From: Actinomycetes bacterium
GTDB lineage: Bacteria; Actinomycetota; Acidimicrobiia; Acidimicrobiales; Acidimicrobiaceae
Assembly: GCA_021819725.1 (NCBI GenBank)
Contig: JAKAQR010000009.1
Span: 56,753-120,752 of the forward strand
Length of the DNA stretch: 64,000 bases
Direction: 5' to 3'
In this document: positions 8,027 through 16,469 of the stretch, piece by piece
Layout of the letters: every line of letters begins with the position of its first letter
Numbering within the stretch: position 1 is the first letter of the stretch
The notes under the pieces: model-generated
Told to the model about the DNA's origin: nothing
The model's input: the letters and a program-made list of their open reading frames with translations, nothing else
Database searches by the model: none
Translations under genes and position numbers: made by a program

Positions 8027-10006
8027 ATGGCCGACGATGGCGCAACAATTGAAGCACTATTTTCTGAGGGACGAAAATTCGAGCCGCCAACACATCTGCG
8101 AGAGACGGCAGCGATCAACTCGCCCGCAATCTATCACGAAGGTGAGGACTACGAGACCTACTGGGCCAACCAAGCCGAACGAGTGTTGTGGAGGCGCCGG
8201 TGGGACCGAGTGCTTGATTGGTCGAATCCTCCCTTCGCACGGTGGTTTGACGGAGCCACCCTCAACATCACCGAGAGCTGTCTCGACCGGCATGCGGCCG
8301 CCACCCCTCACAAGGTGGCCTACTACTTCGAGGGAGAGGAGGGTGACACCAGAACCCTCACCTATGCCGACCTCTTGGCTGAGGTATCTCGGCTTGCGAA
8401 CGGATTGAGTTCGCTTGGGGTCACCAAGGGTGATCGTGTGGCGATCTACATGGGCATGATCCCGGAATTTCCGATCGCATTGCTCGCTTGTGCGCGACTC
8501 GGCGCGATTCATTCAGTCGTCTTTGGCGGGTTCTCCCCGGAGGCACTCGCCGATCGTATCAACGATGCTCAAGCCAAGGTGCTCATCACCTGTGATCAGT
8601 CCCGACGCAAAGGCCAACTCGTTGAACTCAAAGCTTTTGCCGATCGGGCGCTCGAGAACGCTCCATCAGTCGAGCATGTCGTCGTCGTCGAGCGTACCGG
8701 CAACGATGTCGCCATGCAAGAGGGCCGAGATATCACCTATCGGGCACTGACCGAAAGCCAGCCTTCGGTCCGCGAAGCGACCGAAACCTCAAGCGAAGAC
8801 CCGCTCTACATCCTCTATACCTCCGGCACCACGGGGCGCCCGAAGGGCATCCTCCACACCACTGGAGGGTATCTCGTCGGTGTAGCAACCACGCATGCGC
8901 AGGTCTTTGACCTTCGACCTGATGACGTCTACTGGTGCACCGCTGACATCGGATGGGTCACCGGCCATAGCTATATCGTCTATGGACCCTTGGCCAACGG
9001 AGCAACGAGCGTCCTCTATGAAGGGGTACCCGACTATCCGGATAAGGACCGCTACTGGGCGATCATCGAAAAGTACCGGGTAACCCAGCTCTACACCGCC
9101 CCAACCTCGATCCGTACCTTCATGAAGTGGGGAACGGAGTTCCCCGACCGCCACAATATGGAGTCGCTACGCATTATCGGCACCGTCGGTGAACCCATCA
9201 ACCCAGAGGCATGGATGTGGTACCGGCGGGTGATTGGTGGAGATCGGTGTCCGGTCGTAGATACTTGGTGGCAGACGGAGACGGGGAACATGATGATCGC
9301 TCCTCTACCGGCCATCACCGCCGCCAAACCTGGATCTGCCACGATCCCCCTGCCCGGAATAGGTGCTGACATTGTCAATGAAGATGGAGACTCGGTTCCA
9401 CTGGGTGGCGGAGGCTACCTCGTATTGACCCACCCATGGCCCGCCATGGCCCGCACGATCTTCGGCGACCCTGATCGATTTGTCGATACGTATTGGTCAC
9501 GGTTTTCAAACCCAAGCGCGGGAGTTTGGCGCTACTTTGCTGGTGACGGAGCCAAACGTGACGAGGATGGCTACTACTGGCTCCTCGGACGCGTCGATGA
9601 TGTCATGAACGTCTCCGGCCATCGGATCTCGACACTCGAGGTGGAATCAGCACTCGTCGATCATCCATCGGTTGCTGAAGCAGCAGTCATTGGACGCAAC
9701 GACCCTATCACCGGCCAGGCGATTGCGGCCTTTGTCACCCTCCGATCGGGAATCGTTGGGAGCGAAGCCCTCATACTTGAGCTCCGCGATCATGTCGCAG
9801 ACAAGATTGGGAAAATAGCACGGCCAGCCTCCATCGTCTTTACCGATGAACTACCAAAGACGCGCTCTGGGAAAATCATGCGCCGACTGCTGCGCGACAT
9901 CTCCGAGCAACGCAAACTCGGCGACGTCACCACGCTCGCCAACGCCGATGTCGTGCAAGAGATCGCTGATCGAGCACAGTCGATGAAGGCCTCGACCGAG
10001 GAGTAG
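8027..10006 (+). CDS. acs: Acetyl-CoA synthetase
   Basis: AMP-forming enzyme that converts acetate, ATP and CoA to acetyl-CoA, AMP and pyrophosphate in the cytoplasm. Visible: AMP-binding loop TSGTTGRPKG (about residues 265-274), the DTWWQTETG motif, and C-terminal PKTRSGKIMRR whose Lys616 is the usual regulatory acetylation site. The 659-residue length is normal. The start is an ATG with GGGGGA 4 bases upstream. A SatP-type acetate transporter follows 500 bases later on the same strand, suggesting an acetate uptake and activation pair. Possible operator sites lie upstream. Confidence 0.97.
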   Translation: MADDGATIEALFSEGRKFEPPTHLRETAAINSPAIYHEGEDYETYWANQAERVLWRRRWDRVLDWSNPPFARWFDGATLNITESCLDRHAAATPHKVAYYFEGEEGDTRTLTYADLLAEVSRLANGLSSLGVTKGDRVAIYMGMIPEFPIALLACARLGAIHSVVFGGFSPEALADRINDAQAKVLITCDQSRRKGQLVELKAFADRALENAPSVEHVVVVERTGNDVAMQEGRDITYRALTESQPSVREATETSSEDPLYILYTSGTTGRPKGILHTTGGYLVGVATTHAQVFDLRPDDVYWCTADIGWVTGHSYIVYGPLANGATSVLYEGVPDYPDKDRYWAIIEKYRVTQLYTAPTSIRTFMKWGTEFPDRHNMESLRIIGTVGEPINPEAWMWYRRVIGGDRCPVVDTWWQTETGNMMIAPLPAITAAKPGSATIPLPGIGADIVNEDGDSVPLGGGGYLVLTHPWPAMARTIFGDPDRFVDTYWSRFSNPSAGVWRYFAGDGAKRDEDGYYWLLGRVDDVMNVSGHRISTLEVESALVDHPSVAEAAVIGRNDPITGQAIAAFVTLRSGIVGSEALILELRDHVADKIGKIARPASIVFTDELPKTRSGKIMRRLLRDISEQRKLGDVTTLANADVVQEIADRAQSMKASTEE

Positions 10007-10450
10007 CACCTCATCATCAGTCACACCGCGCCAGGGGATGGGGGATTGCAGATGAAGACAACAAATTCGACCAAGACATATTGGTACCTCGTGGGTCATG
10101 ATTGACGAACCCGTAAGGTCAATCTGTCACAAGGACTAAGCGCCCATCGCCAACACCGATGGGTCCAAACAGGGGGGAAATGGACGAGCTAGTTCCACAC
10201 ACGCTACGCCAACAACAGAGACGAAGGCTTCAACCACAGCGCCTTCAGCCACAGCGACAGCGATCATGTTCACCCGTCGATGTGCGATCGCATCGACGGA
10301 AAGCACCACCGTGGACAACCACTGCAGACCCCTCGAGCAACGGGTTGACCCTCTCTCCAGAACCAACGACAGGGGGTTGCCTATCGTATTAGAACTTCAC
10401 GACCGCGGAATCAGGACCTACAACAATCTGCTCATCTACACCAAATCATC
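10007..10450. other. Gap between acs and the acetate transporter
   Basis: No credible gene is visible. A perfect 7-bp stem with a 7-base loop, CCCATCG ... CGATGGG, sits at 10143-10163, without a T-run, so it is a doubtful terminator. The rest may be leader or promoter DNA for the transporter gene. Confidence 0.5.
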
Positions 10451-10469
10451 GTTCCTGTCGTACAGGAAC
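10451..10469. promoter_or_regulatory. 19-bp perfect palindrome upstream of the acetate transporter
   Basis: GTTCCTGT-CGT-ACAGGAAC forms an 8-bp inverted repeat around a 3-base centre, 35 bases before the transporter start. Position and symmetry suggest a dimeric regulator site. An RNA hairpin in the leader is the alternative. It does not match the actinobacterial SOS box. Confidence 0.55.
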
Positions 10470-10504
10470 ACGTAAGTACCTTCTCACAGAAGAAAGGAAC
10501 GTAC

Positions 10505-11140
10505 ATGTCAGCTAAGGAAACCTATGCGGATCCCGGACATTGGGCGGTTACTGCATTCTCAGCTACGTCGCTGATGCTGGGTATCATCAATGCCCATCTC
10601 ATCAGTGGAACAGCCGTCGGCATTATCATCCCAACAGCCTTCATCTTCGGCGGCATCGTCCAGATCATCGCCGCCATCATCGAGGTTGCGCGTGGCAGCA
10701 CCTTCGGGGCGGTGGCCTTTGGATCATACGGTCCATTTTGGATCATTGTCGGCCTCTATCTACAGTTCTACGCCAAGACCGTAGCTCCGGCAAGTGTCGG
10801 CACCGCCTTTGCACTCTTCCTATGGATGTTCGCGATCATCTCCCTCTATCTCTTTATCGCATCACTCAAGACCGACGTCGTCCTCGCGATCATCCTCTTC
10901 CTCTTAGTGATCACCTTCGTGCTTCTTGCCCTCGGACAAGGAATGAATTCGACGAGCCTGACGGAAGCCGGCGGTTGGGCAACCATCATCTTCGCTGTCC
11001 TCGGCTTCTACCATGCGGCCTCCGGCACGATCGCTTCGACATGGGGGCGGGTACTGCTACCGGTAGGACCGCTCACGCCAAAACCGATGGTACCACCAGA
11101 TCAGGATCCACACCATGTGATGTCACCAGTAGATCGCTGA
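10505..11140 (+). CDS. SatP/GPR1/FUN34-family acetate transporter
   Basis: Six-helix membrane protein predicted to move acetate or succinate with protons. Clear family features: FGGIVQIIAAIIE, STFGAVAFGSYGPFW (aligning with the NTFGLTAFTSYGSFW of E. coli SatP) and six hydrophobic segments across 211 residues. The usual N-terminal signature NPAPLG is replaced by DPGHWA, a notable divergence in the substrate pathway region. A ribosome site AAAGGAA precedes the ATG. It lies downstream of acs on the same strand, supporting an acetate role, though ammonium or another small acid is possible given the changed motif. Confidence 0.85.
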   Translation: MSAKETYADPGHWAVTAFSATSLMLGIINAHLISGTAVGIIIPTAFIFGGIVQIIAAIIEVARGSTFGAVAFGSYGPFWIIVGLYLQFYAKTVAPASVGTAFALFLWMFAIISLYLFIASLKTDVVLAIILFLLVITFVLLALGQGMNSTSLTEAGGWATIIFAVLGFYHAASGTIASTWGRVLLPVGPLTPKPMVPPDQDPHHVMSPVDR

Positions 11141-11182
11141 TCTTACCAACCGTCAACGGAGAGACCCCTCTCCCTGCTCCAA

Positions 11183-11219
11183 CCAGTGGCCGACGTCCCC
11201 CATGGATGTCGGCCACTGG
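11183..11219. terminator. Strong hairpin between converging genes
   Basis: CCAGTGGCCGAC (11183-11194) pairs perfectly with GTCGGCCACTGG (11208-11219), and the stem continues inward. It starts 42 bases after the transporter stop and faces the converging unknown gene ending at 11304, so it could stop transcription from both sides. There is no long T-run, as is common in actinobacteria. Confidence 0.7.
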
Positions 11220-11303
11220 CGTTTGCTAGTGAGACAGTCGACGACGTCAGCCCCGGTTCCCAATCATGTTCGGTCTCTAGCAATGTGGGCAATAACGATG
11301 GGC

Positions 11304-11591
11304 TCAACTGGACAGCGAGGCTATCAGCGCAGCGATCAGCGGTTCAAAGGGACCGCCTCTGAGTATCTGGTAGAGACGCGTGGCCGTCTCGTGTGCACCA
11401 GTGCGATCCTGCTCCCGTAGGCACACCGCGAGCTCTTCAAGCAGGTCTGGTACAGCCTCATAGACGGGAAGTTGATTCAGGCGACGTATCGCAACAGCCC
11501 CTTGGCTGAGACCGACGACGTCGCTCGCGATCGCAGAGCGCAAGGACCGCTCAAGTGCACTGATCACCTCGCGTTGTTGCTGACCGTCCAT
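11304..11591 (-). CDS. Hypothetical protein at the end of the hrcA cluster
   Basis: I do not recognise this 95-residue protein. It is predicted largely helical and has the look of a small cytoplasmic adaptor. The ATG at 11591 (MDGQQQREV) is preferred, with a GAGAGAG stretch upstream; a TTG at 11639 would add 16 residues. It is the last of six same-strand genes after hrcA, dnaJ, rsmE, the bldD-like gene and another unknown. The shared composition and close order suggest co-transcription. Confidence 0.55.
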   Translation of the reverse strand: MDGQQQREVISALERSLRSAIASDVVGLSQGAVAIRRLNQLPVYEAVPDLLEELAVCLREQDRTGAHETATRLYQILRGGPFEPLIAALIASLSS

Positions 11592-11663
11592 CTCGACTCT
11601 CTCATCCCGCTCTGACGCCACCCGCACCTCGCTCGCCAAGGGACCAACGGTGCCACCATAGCT

Positions 11664-11963
11664 TCAGGGTAGCAAGATGACCTGCTTTGGATCCCGCAGC
11701 TCTATCAAGGTGACCAGGAGATCACAAAACTGCTCCTCACTGCTCCACCGGAGCCGTTCAAGCAACGCCCCCGGATCATCGAGCGTGATGCCGACCGATC
11801 GTGACAGCACCTCGAGATTCTCGAGATCGCTGCGGTCGGCCTGGCCTGTTAACAGACCGAGCACCAACGAGACCCGCTCAGCAGGCCGACACTTGCCACG
11901 ACCTACCTCATCAAGCACATCTCCAAGGGCGAGGGCTACCTTTTTCGAGATCCCCATATCCAT
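11664..11963 (-). CDS. Hypothetical protein next to the BldD-like regulator
   Basis: A 99-residue, leucine-rich, probably helical protein of unknown family. It begins 15 bases after the stop of the BldD-like gene, so it is almost certainly co-transcribed with it. The repeated pattern 'GLLTGQADRSDLENLEVLSRSVG' and 'DDPGALLERLRW' vaguely resembles the helical C-terminal part of the BldD-like protein, but no homology can be claimed. No clear ribosome site is seen, consistent with coupling to the upstream gene. Confidence 0.55.
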   Translation of the reverse strand: MDMGISKKVALALGDVLDEVGRGKCRPAERVSLVLGLLTGQADRSDLENLEVLSRSVGITLDDPGALLERLRWSSEEQFCDLLVTLIELRDPKQVILLP

Positions 11964-11978
11964 GGGAAGAACCGTTGG

Positions 11979-12569
11979 CTAACTCGAAACGCGAAGGCCT
12001 AGATCATCCAAGAAGGCGATCATATCCTCGAATGAGAGTCCAAGAACGGCACCGATGATTTTGAGATCATCGGAACGCACGGTCATGACGCGGCCATTGA
12101 AATCCTGCCTTGAAACCTGGATCATCGACAGGTAGCGGCTAATGAGGTCGCGCTCGGGACCAATCATGGACGAGAGTCTGGCGAGGTCGATCGTACACTT
12201 GACCGACCCAGTCACCCGGGACCGCGCCACACCGGCGCTGATCTGTCGTTCAAGCCCTGCTAAATCAATCCGACTCTGATCGTCAGTCAACGAAGCTACT
12301 CGATCCCGATTGCTAAGTGCAAAGAACTCGCGACCGGCGAGCTCTGGTGGCAATAGTTGATCGACACCGACATGGTAGAACTCCGCGAGCCGCTGTAGTC
12401 GCGGTACCGAAATTGACCGCTCACCACGTTCATAGGCCCCTAGAACCGACGCCTTGAACTCCTTTTCAGAGATCGCCTCGACTGCTTGCAGCGAATAACG
12501 TTGCTGCTTGCGTACGGATCGTAACCGCTTCCCTACTTCGCGTGCGTAGTCTCGCTCCGCCTGATCCAT
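11979..12569 (-). CDS. BldD-like regulator with cyclic-di-GMP signature
   Basis: XRE-type DNA-binding protein homologous to Streptomyces BldD, the developmental repressor that dimerises on tetrameric c-di-GMP. The N-terminal helix-turn-helix (residues 10-75: RYSLQAVEAIS, YERGERSISVPRLQRLAEFY, ending DQLLP) closely follows BldD. In the C-terminal domain, RQD at 154-156, eight residues, then RSDD at 165-168 reproduces the RxD-X8-RxxD c-di-GMP signature. The ATG at 12569 is chosen for its AGGAG 7 bases upstream. The linker is longer than in BldD. It lies between rsmE and two unknown genes. Confidence 0.88.
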   Translation of the reverse strand: MDQAERDYAREVGKRLRSVRKQQRYSLQAVEAISEKEFKASVLGAYERGERSISVPRLQRLAEFYHVGVDQLLPPELAGREFFALSNRDRVASLTDDQSRIDLAGLERQISAGVARSRVTGSVKCTIDLARLSSMIGPERDLISRYLSMIQVSRQDFNGRVMTVRSDDLKIIGAVLGLSFEDMIAFLDDLGLRVSS

Positions 12570-12625
12570 TGACACTCCTCGCTCCATCCCACAGAGGTCA
12601 CGCGTTTACTCCGTGTAGCCGTATA

Positions 12626-13327
12626 CTACCAGGGTTTATCGCAAATACATACCAGTGATGCCCGTAATGTCGCCAAAAGTATCGAACCTGCTACCGCTGC
12701 CGTCTCAATCCGCAATATCGGTAGTCCAAGGCTCACTCTTGGTATGGAATCAGGTGCCACAATAGCGCCTGACTCGGGTCCAACGACCAGCGTCGTCACC
12801 CCCTTGGGTAAGGGGCCTCCAGCGGGATCGAGAATCGCCACACCCTGTCCCACGCTGGCAAAGTACTCATGCGCTGGCTTCGGAGGATCGATCACTGGCA
12901 ACCACAGGCGTTCCGACTGCTGCGCTGCCTCACGAGCCACCCGCTCGAGGCGTTCCAGATGCGCCGGTGACAACTGTGCTCCACCGCGCCGATCATGGAG
13001 ATCCGAGAGCAGATGGATACGGTCGATACCCGTTTCGGTCAGTTTTTGCACCGCCCAAGACAGTCGCTCACTTGAGGGCAAGAACATGGCAATCCCGATG
13101 TCGGGTTCATCGCGGGGCACAATCGAGATGTCTGAGAGCGGAACCAATCGCACTTGGGCCTGAATCGCCTCGATCGCCACCGTACGGAACCGGCCATGAC
13201 CGTCCCCGGCGAACAGGCGAGCACCGTTGCGCAGACGACGCACCGATACGAGGTGATGAGCGAGTTGACGTGAGACGACCAGAGTCGCAAGATCGTCAAC
13301 AATGATAAAAGGGTGGAGGCGCTCCAT
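12626..13327 (-). CDS. rsmE: 16S rRNA m3U1498 methyltransferase
   Basis: SPOUT-class enzyme that methylates N3 of U1498 in 16S rRNA using S-adenosylmethionine. Visible: N-terminal PUA-like region with HHLVSVRRLRNG, the central EAAQQSER motif, and the SAM-binding knot motifs VVGPESG and LRIETAAVAG near the C-terminus. The 233-residue length is normal. It begins 6 bases after the dnaJ stop; the dnaJ-rsmE pairing is widespread in bacteria. The ATG-initiated start MERLHP follows a purine-rich stretch. Confidence 0.93.
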   Translation of the reverse strand: MERLHPFIIVDDLATLVVSRQLAHHLVSVRRLRNGARLFAGDGHGRFRTVAIEAIQAQVRLVPLSDISIVPRDEPDIGIAMFLPSSERLSWAVQKLTETGIDRIHLLSDLHDRRGGAQLSPAHLERLERVAREAAQQSERLWLPVIDPPKPAHEYFASVGQGVAILDPAGGPLPKGVTTLVVGPESGAIVAPDSIPRVSLGLPILRIETAAVAGSILLATLRASLVCICDKPW

Positions 13328-13333
13328 CCTCCG

Positions 13334-14452
13334 CTACGGCTTAAACGCCGACTTCAACTTCGAGAAGATACCATGCTCATGGTGACCGAGGACCTGTTCG
13401 CCACGCAACTCTGCAAGCTGACGAAGTAGCCCTTCCTCCTCTTCGCTGAGCTCTTTGGGCATCTGTACATCCATCGCCACAATCAGATCACCGCGACCGC
13501 GGCCCCGACCTGAGAGGACCGGAACTCCCTTACCCTTGAGGTGCACCGTGGCTCCTGGCTGCGTACCTGGGGCGACCTCAATCGTCTCGGGTCCATCGAG
13601 GCTCTCGAACTCCACCTGCGCACCGAGCGCCGCCTGTACGTAGGAGAGCGGCAGCTGCATCCACAGATCATTACCCTGTCGTTCAAATCTCTGCGAGGGC
13701 GCGACGTTCACATGTACATAGAGACTCCCCGGCTGGCCACCTCTCGGCGCAGCGGCGCCCTTGCCAGTGAGACGGAGAACAAGACCGTTATCAGCACCTG
13801 GCGGCACCTCGATCGTGAAGTGACGCTCAAGGGTTTTGCGACCCTCGCCACGGCAGTCAGGACAGAGATCGGTGATCACCTTGCCCTCACCATGACAGAC
13901 GTCGCAGGTCATCGTTGTCACCATCCGACCGAGGAATGACTGCGTCACCCGCTTGACGGAACCACTCCCCTGACACTGGGCACAGACCGTTGGAGAGGTG
14001 CCCACCTTCGCACCTGATCCACTACAGGTCGGGCAGGTCGTGGGCATCTTTAAGGAGATCTCCTTCTGGCAGCCGAAGACGGCCTCCTCGAAGGTGAGAT
14101 TGACCGCCGTCTCCATGTCCTCACCACGGCGCGGACCTGGTGCCTCCTGCCCACCAAAACCTTGGCCAAAGACCGTCTGAAAGATATCGGTAAAGTTTGG
14201 TTGGAATGGGCCACCACCAAAGGGATCGCTGCCCGCCCCACCGGAGGAGCCATAGAGATCGTACTGGCGACGCTTCTCAGGATCGCTCAGTGTGTCGTAG
14301 GCCTCAGTTACGAGCTTGAAACGGTTCTCGGCATCCTTATCTCCCCCGTTCACATCCGGGTGTAGCTGCCGAGCCAGCTTACGATACGAACGCTTGATAT
14401 CCTCTGCAGATGCGCTGCGCGCAACCCCTAGTACCTCGTAGTAGTCGACCAC
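13334..14452 (-). CDS. dnaJ: Chaperone DnaJ
   Basis: Co-chaperone that delivers unfolded proteins to DnaK and stimulates its ATPase. Domains in order: J domain (residues 1-70, with HPD), Gly/Phe-rich linker, zinc domain with four cysteine modules ([32 protein letters not shown]) and the C-terminal substrate domain. It is of DnaJ2 type, linked to hrcA rather than dnaK. It starts 8 bases after hrcA, so it should share the hrcA promoter and be repressed by HrcA. Confidence 0.97.
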   Translation of the reverse strand: MVDYYEVLGVARSASAEDIKRSYRKLARQLHPDVNGGDKDAENRFKLVTEAYDTLSDPEKRRQYDLYGSSGGAGSDPFGGGPFQPNFTDIFQTVFGQGFGGQEAPGPRRGEDMETAVNLTFEEAVFGCQKEISLKMPTTCPTCSGSGAKVGTSPTVCAQCQGSGSVKRVTQSFLGRMVTTMTCDVCHGEGKVITDLCPDCRGEGRKTLERHFTIEVPPGADNGLVLRLTGKGAAAPRGGQPGSLYVHVNVAPSQRFERQGNDLWMQLPLSYVQAALGAQVEFESLDGPETIEVAPGTQPGATVHLKGKGVPVLSGRGRGRGDLIVAMDVQMPKELSEEEEGLLRQLAELRGEQVLGHHEHGIFSKLKSAFKP

Positions 14453-14460
14453 GTTCCTCC

Positions 14461-15519
14461 TTATCGCACGGCACGCGCGACTTGCGCACTCAGTGCTTCA
14501 ACCGCTGCTAGTGCTCGCGAGTAATCCATCCGAGTAGGTCCAATCAATCCGATAGAGCCCACGAGTTCACCATCGATCTCACAGGGTGCCACCACGAGCG
14601 AACACTCATTCAGTGCCTCAACCCCACCTTCGTCGCCGATGCTAACCATGCTGCCGGTCTCGATCAACGTACGGATCAGGTCCACAACATGCACATCGTG
14701 TTCAAGCGTCTCAAGTACTCTCGCAACCTGATCGAGCTGTTCGAGAGCGGCAGCCGTCTTAGAGAGCTCACGCACACGAAGTCCAACCTCTTCACGCACC
14801 CGCAGTTCACGTAGCGCTGCGGCTACTTCGCGGGTGACGGTAGTGACCAACGGTGCTTGGTCGTCCAACGGTGGGGCTACCCCCACGGCACTCGTATCCG
14901 TACTAGAAACCGTGTCGAGGTCGATGAGTTCACTCATGTCGGTACCCACCAACATCGTCGTAAGGCGAGCACTGACTTGACTCGCCACCTCGTCACTCAC
15001 CTCGACGCTGGGGTGCACCGTCGTGCGTTCGACCGTGCCTTTGGACCCCACCACTACGACCAACAACGTGTCTGGGCCAAGGCAGAGCACCTGAATCGCC
15101 TTATAATCCTCCGTCGATACAGCCCAAGTCGTCATCACTGCGGTGTAGTTGGTCTGCTGTGACAAGAAGGTCAGTGACCGCTCAAGCACATCCTCAAGTG
15201 CGCCCTTTGCCGTACGCAAAAAGTCAGCGACGTCATGTTCAATCTTTGCCAACTCAACAGGATCGAAACGCAGGAGCCGATCAACAAAATAGCGATACCC
15301 ACGGATCGAGGGGATGCGTCCTGCGGAGACATGAGGTTGGGTTAGATAACCCTCTCGCTCCAGATTGGCCATCTGGGAGCGTACCGATGCCGGTGACAGA
15401 TCGAGTTCAGCTGACTCCAGGACGTGTTGGGACCCCACCGGAGAAGCAGTACGAATGTACTCGACAATGACCGCGAGAAGAATCGCCTCTTTGCGTGCGC
15501 CTAGTGACTGATCAACCAT
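14461..15519 (-). CDS. hrcA: Heat-shock repressor HrcA
   Basis: Winged-helix repressor of heat-shock genes. The N-terminal domain contains [19 protein letters not shown] and [18 protein letters not shown], and the [18 protein letters not shown] signature follows; the GAF-like domain and C-terminal part complete a normal 352-residue protein. The start at 15519 ([11 protein letters not shown]) is chosen from family alignment. The frame extends upstream to 15585, but that stretch lies inside the repeat-palindrome control region. It heads the hrcA-dnaJ-rsmE-bldD-like cluster. Confidence 0.95.
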   Translation of the reverse strand: MVDQSLGARKEAILLAVIVEYIRTASPVGSQHVLESAELDLSPASVRSQMANLEREGYLTQPHVSAGRIPSIRGYRYFVDRLLRFDPVELAKIEHDVADFLRTAKGALEDVLERSLTFLSQQTNYTAVMTTWAVSTEDYKAIQVLCLGPDTLLVVVVGSKGTVERTTVHPSVEVSDEVASQVSARLTTMLVGTDMSELIDLDTVSSTDTSAVGVAPPLDDQAPLVTTVTREVAAALRELRVREEVGLRVRELSKTAAALEQLDQVARVLETLEHDVHVVDLIRTLIETGSMVSIGDEGGVEALNECSLVVAPCEIDGELVGSIGLIGPTRMDYSRALAAVEALSAQVARAVR

Positions 15520-15568
15520 AACCGAGAACCTAACCTCAACAAAATCTTTGACTACGCTATCCCACTGG

Positions 15569-15630
15569 ATTACCCTACTCAGCATTACCCCACTGAGTAT
15601 TACCCTACTGAGTGCGATCGCACTCAGTAG
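15569..15630. promoter_or_regulatory. Three 15-bp tandem repeats plus 26-bp palindrome before hrcA
   Basis: Three tandem copies of ATTACCCTACTGAGT (15569-15583 with two changes, 15584-15598 with one, 15599-15613 exact) run into a perfect 26-bp palindrome at 15605-15630, with half-site CTACTGAGTGCGA. A -10-like TATAGA on the minus strand (15641-15636) lies just upstream of it, so a bound repressor would block hrcA transcription. The palindrome has GAGTGC...GCACTC, the reverse order of the classical HrcA site CIRCE (GCACTC-N9-GAGTGC). Either HrcA here uses a different site, or another regulator does. Confidence 0.7.
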
Positions 15631-16124
15631 CTTGTTCTATAGTCTAGCTTTCAAGAGACCAGGGTTGGTTTTTTGCTCAGAACTGCATGCATGATCCTCA
15701 TCGGGCGTGCTACGTCGCAAGCATAGCTGATTCTGTTGCGTACGATTCGTTGTCGCATGCCCTTCTGTGCCGCATGCGAGGGAACATCGATACGCTGCAC
15801 AGATGCGCCGCGAAGCACCGACCAGAGAGGGGCGGACCAATGGGACCTTGAATAGGCGACGCCACGACCAGATGGCTCATTCGACTCGGTAGTCGAGAGT
15901 TGAACCGACTCGACATTCCCAGAAGCCCCAGCCACAACATGGCAATACTCCAGATTAGGGACTAGGCCAAGCAAAGTACCAAACCACAGACAGCCACCAG
16001 ACCATTCCGACGCCGACGGATTCAGCCCAAAGACGAGCTTGATCCACGAAAGACCTGTCTCGTACCACGCCACGGCGATACAACCGTGGAGCGACCTCAG
16101 CCCTCGACAGAGAAGCGGTAGCTC
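15631..16124. other. Gene-free stretch between hrcA and rpsT
   Basis: About 490 bases with only overlapping, unconvincing open frames on the minus strand (up to 140 codons) that resemble no family I know. The hrcA promoter occupies the left end; the right end should hold the rpsT terminator, though no strong hairpin stands out. Confidence 0.5.
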
Positions 16125-16370
16125 CTAATCCTTAGCGTGGGACAGCTGGGCCATGAGACGCGATTTACGGCGAGCCGCCTGATTCTTATGAATCACACCC
16201 TGGGATGCCGCCTTGTCGAGCCGCTTCAGTGCAAGACGCACGGATGCATCATCCTGGGTGGTAACGGCATTCTTGACGCGGGTCTTGAGCTCTGAGCGCA
16301 CTGCCTTGTTTCGCTCACGCCGACGCTCATTCTGACCAATACGCTTGATCTGACTCTTAATATTTGCCAA
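16125..16370 (-). CDS. rpsT: 30S ribosomal protein S20
   Basis: Small basic protein that binds 16S rRNA early in 30S assembly. The N-terminus [17 protein letters not shown] and the later [14 protein letters not shown] are diagnostic of S20. The start is set at a TTG (16370) because it puts the usual (M)ANIKSQ at the N-terminus and has GGGAGA 7 bases upstream; an in-frame ATG at 16421 would add 17 residues not seen in the family. At 81 residues it is slightly short. It diverges from lepA, as in many actinobacteria. Confidence 0.95.
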   Translation of the reverse strand: MANIKSQIKRIGQNERRRERNKAVRSELKTRVKNAVTTQDDASVRLALKRLDKAASQGVIHKNQAARRKSRLMAQLSHAKD

Positions 16371-16469
16371 GGTTGACTCTCCCAGTTGCGTTCGCCGCTT
16401 AAAAATCCGATCTCCCAGCATAGCATCAGGTCATGACTGGACGCGCCGTGGGCCTAAGCTTACCTCCGC

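Noticed and set aside
10143..10163. Hairpin as the acs terminator
   Set aside because: Only a 7-bp stem, no T-run, and it lies 137 bases past the stop; kept only as a note.
15569..15630. Reading the hrcA palindrome as a standard CIRCE element
   Set aside because: CIRCE is GCACTC-N9-GAGTGC; here the half-sites are in the opposite order with 4 bases between them.
15651..16073. 140-codon minus-strand frame between hrcA and rpsT
   Set aside because: No ribosome site or family resemblance, and an alternative frame overlaps it equally well.
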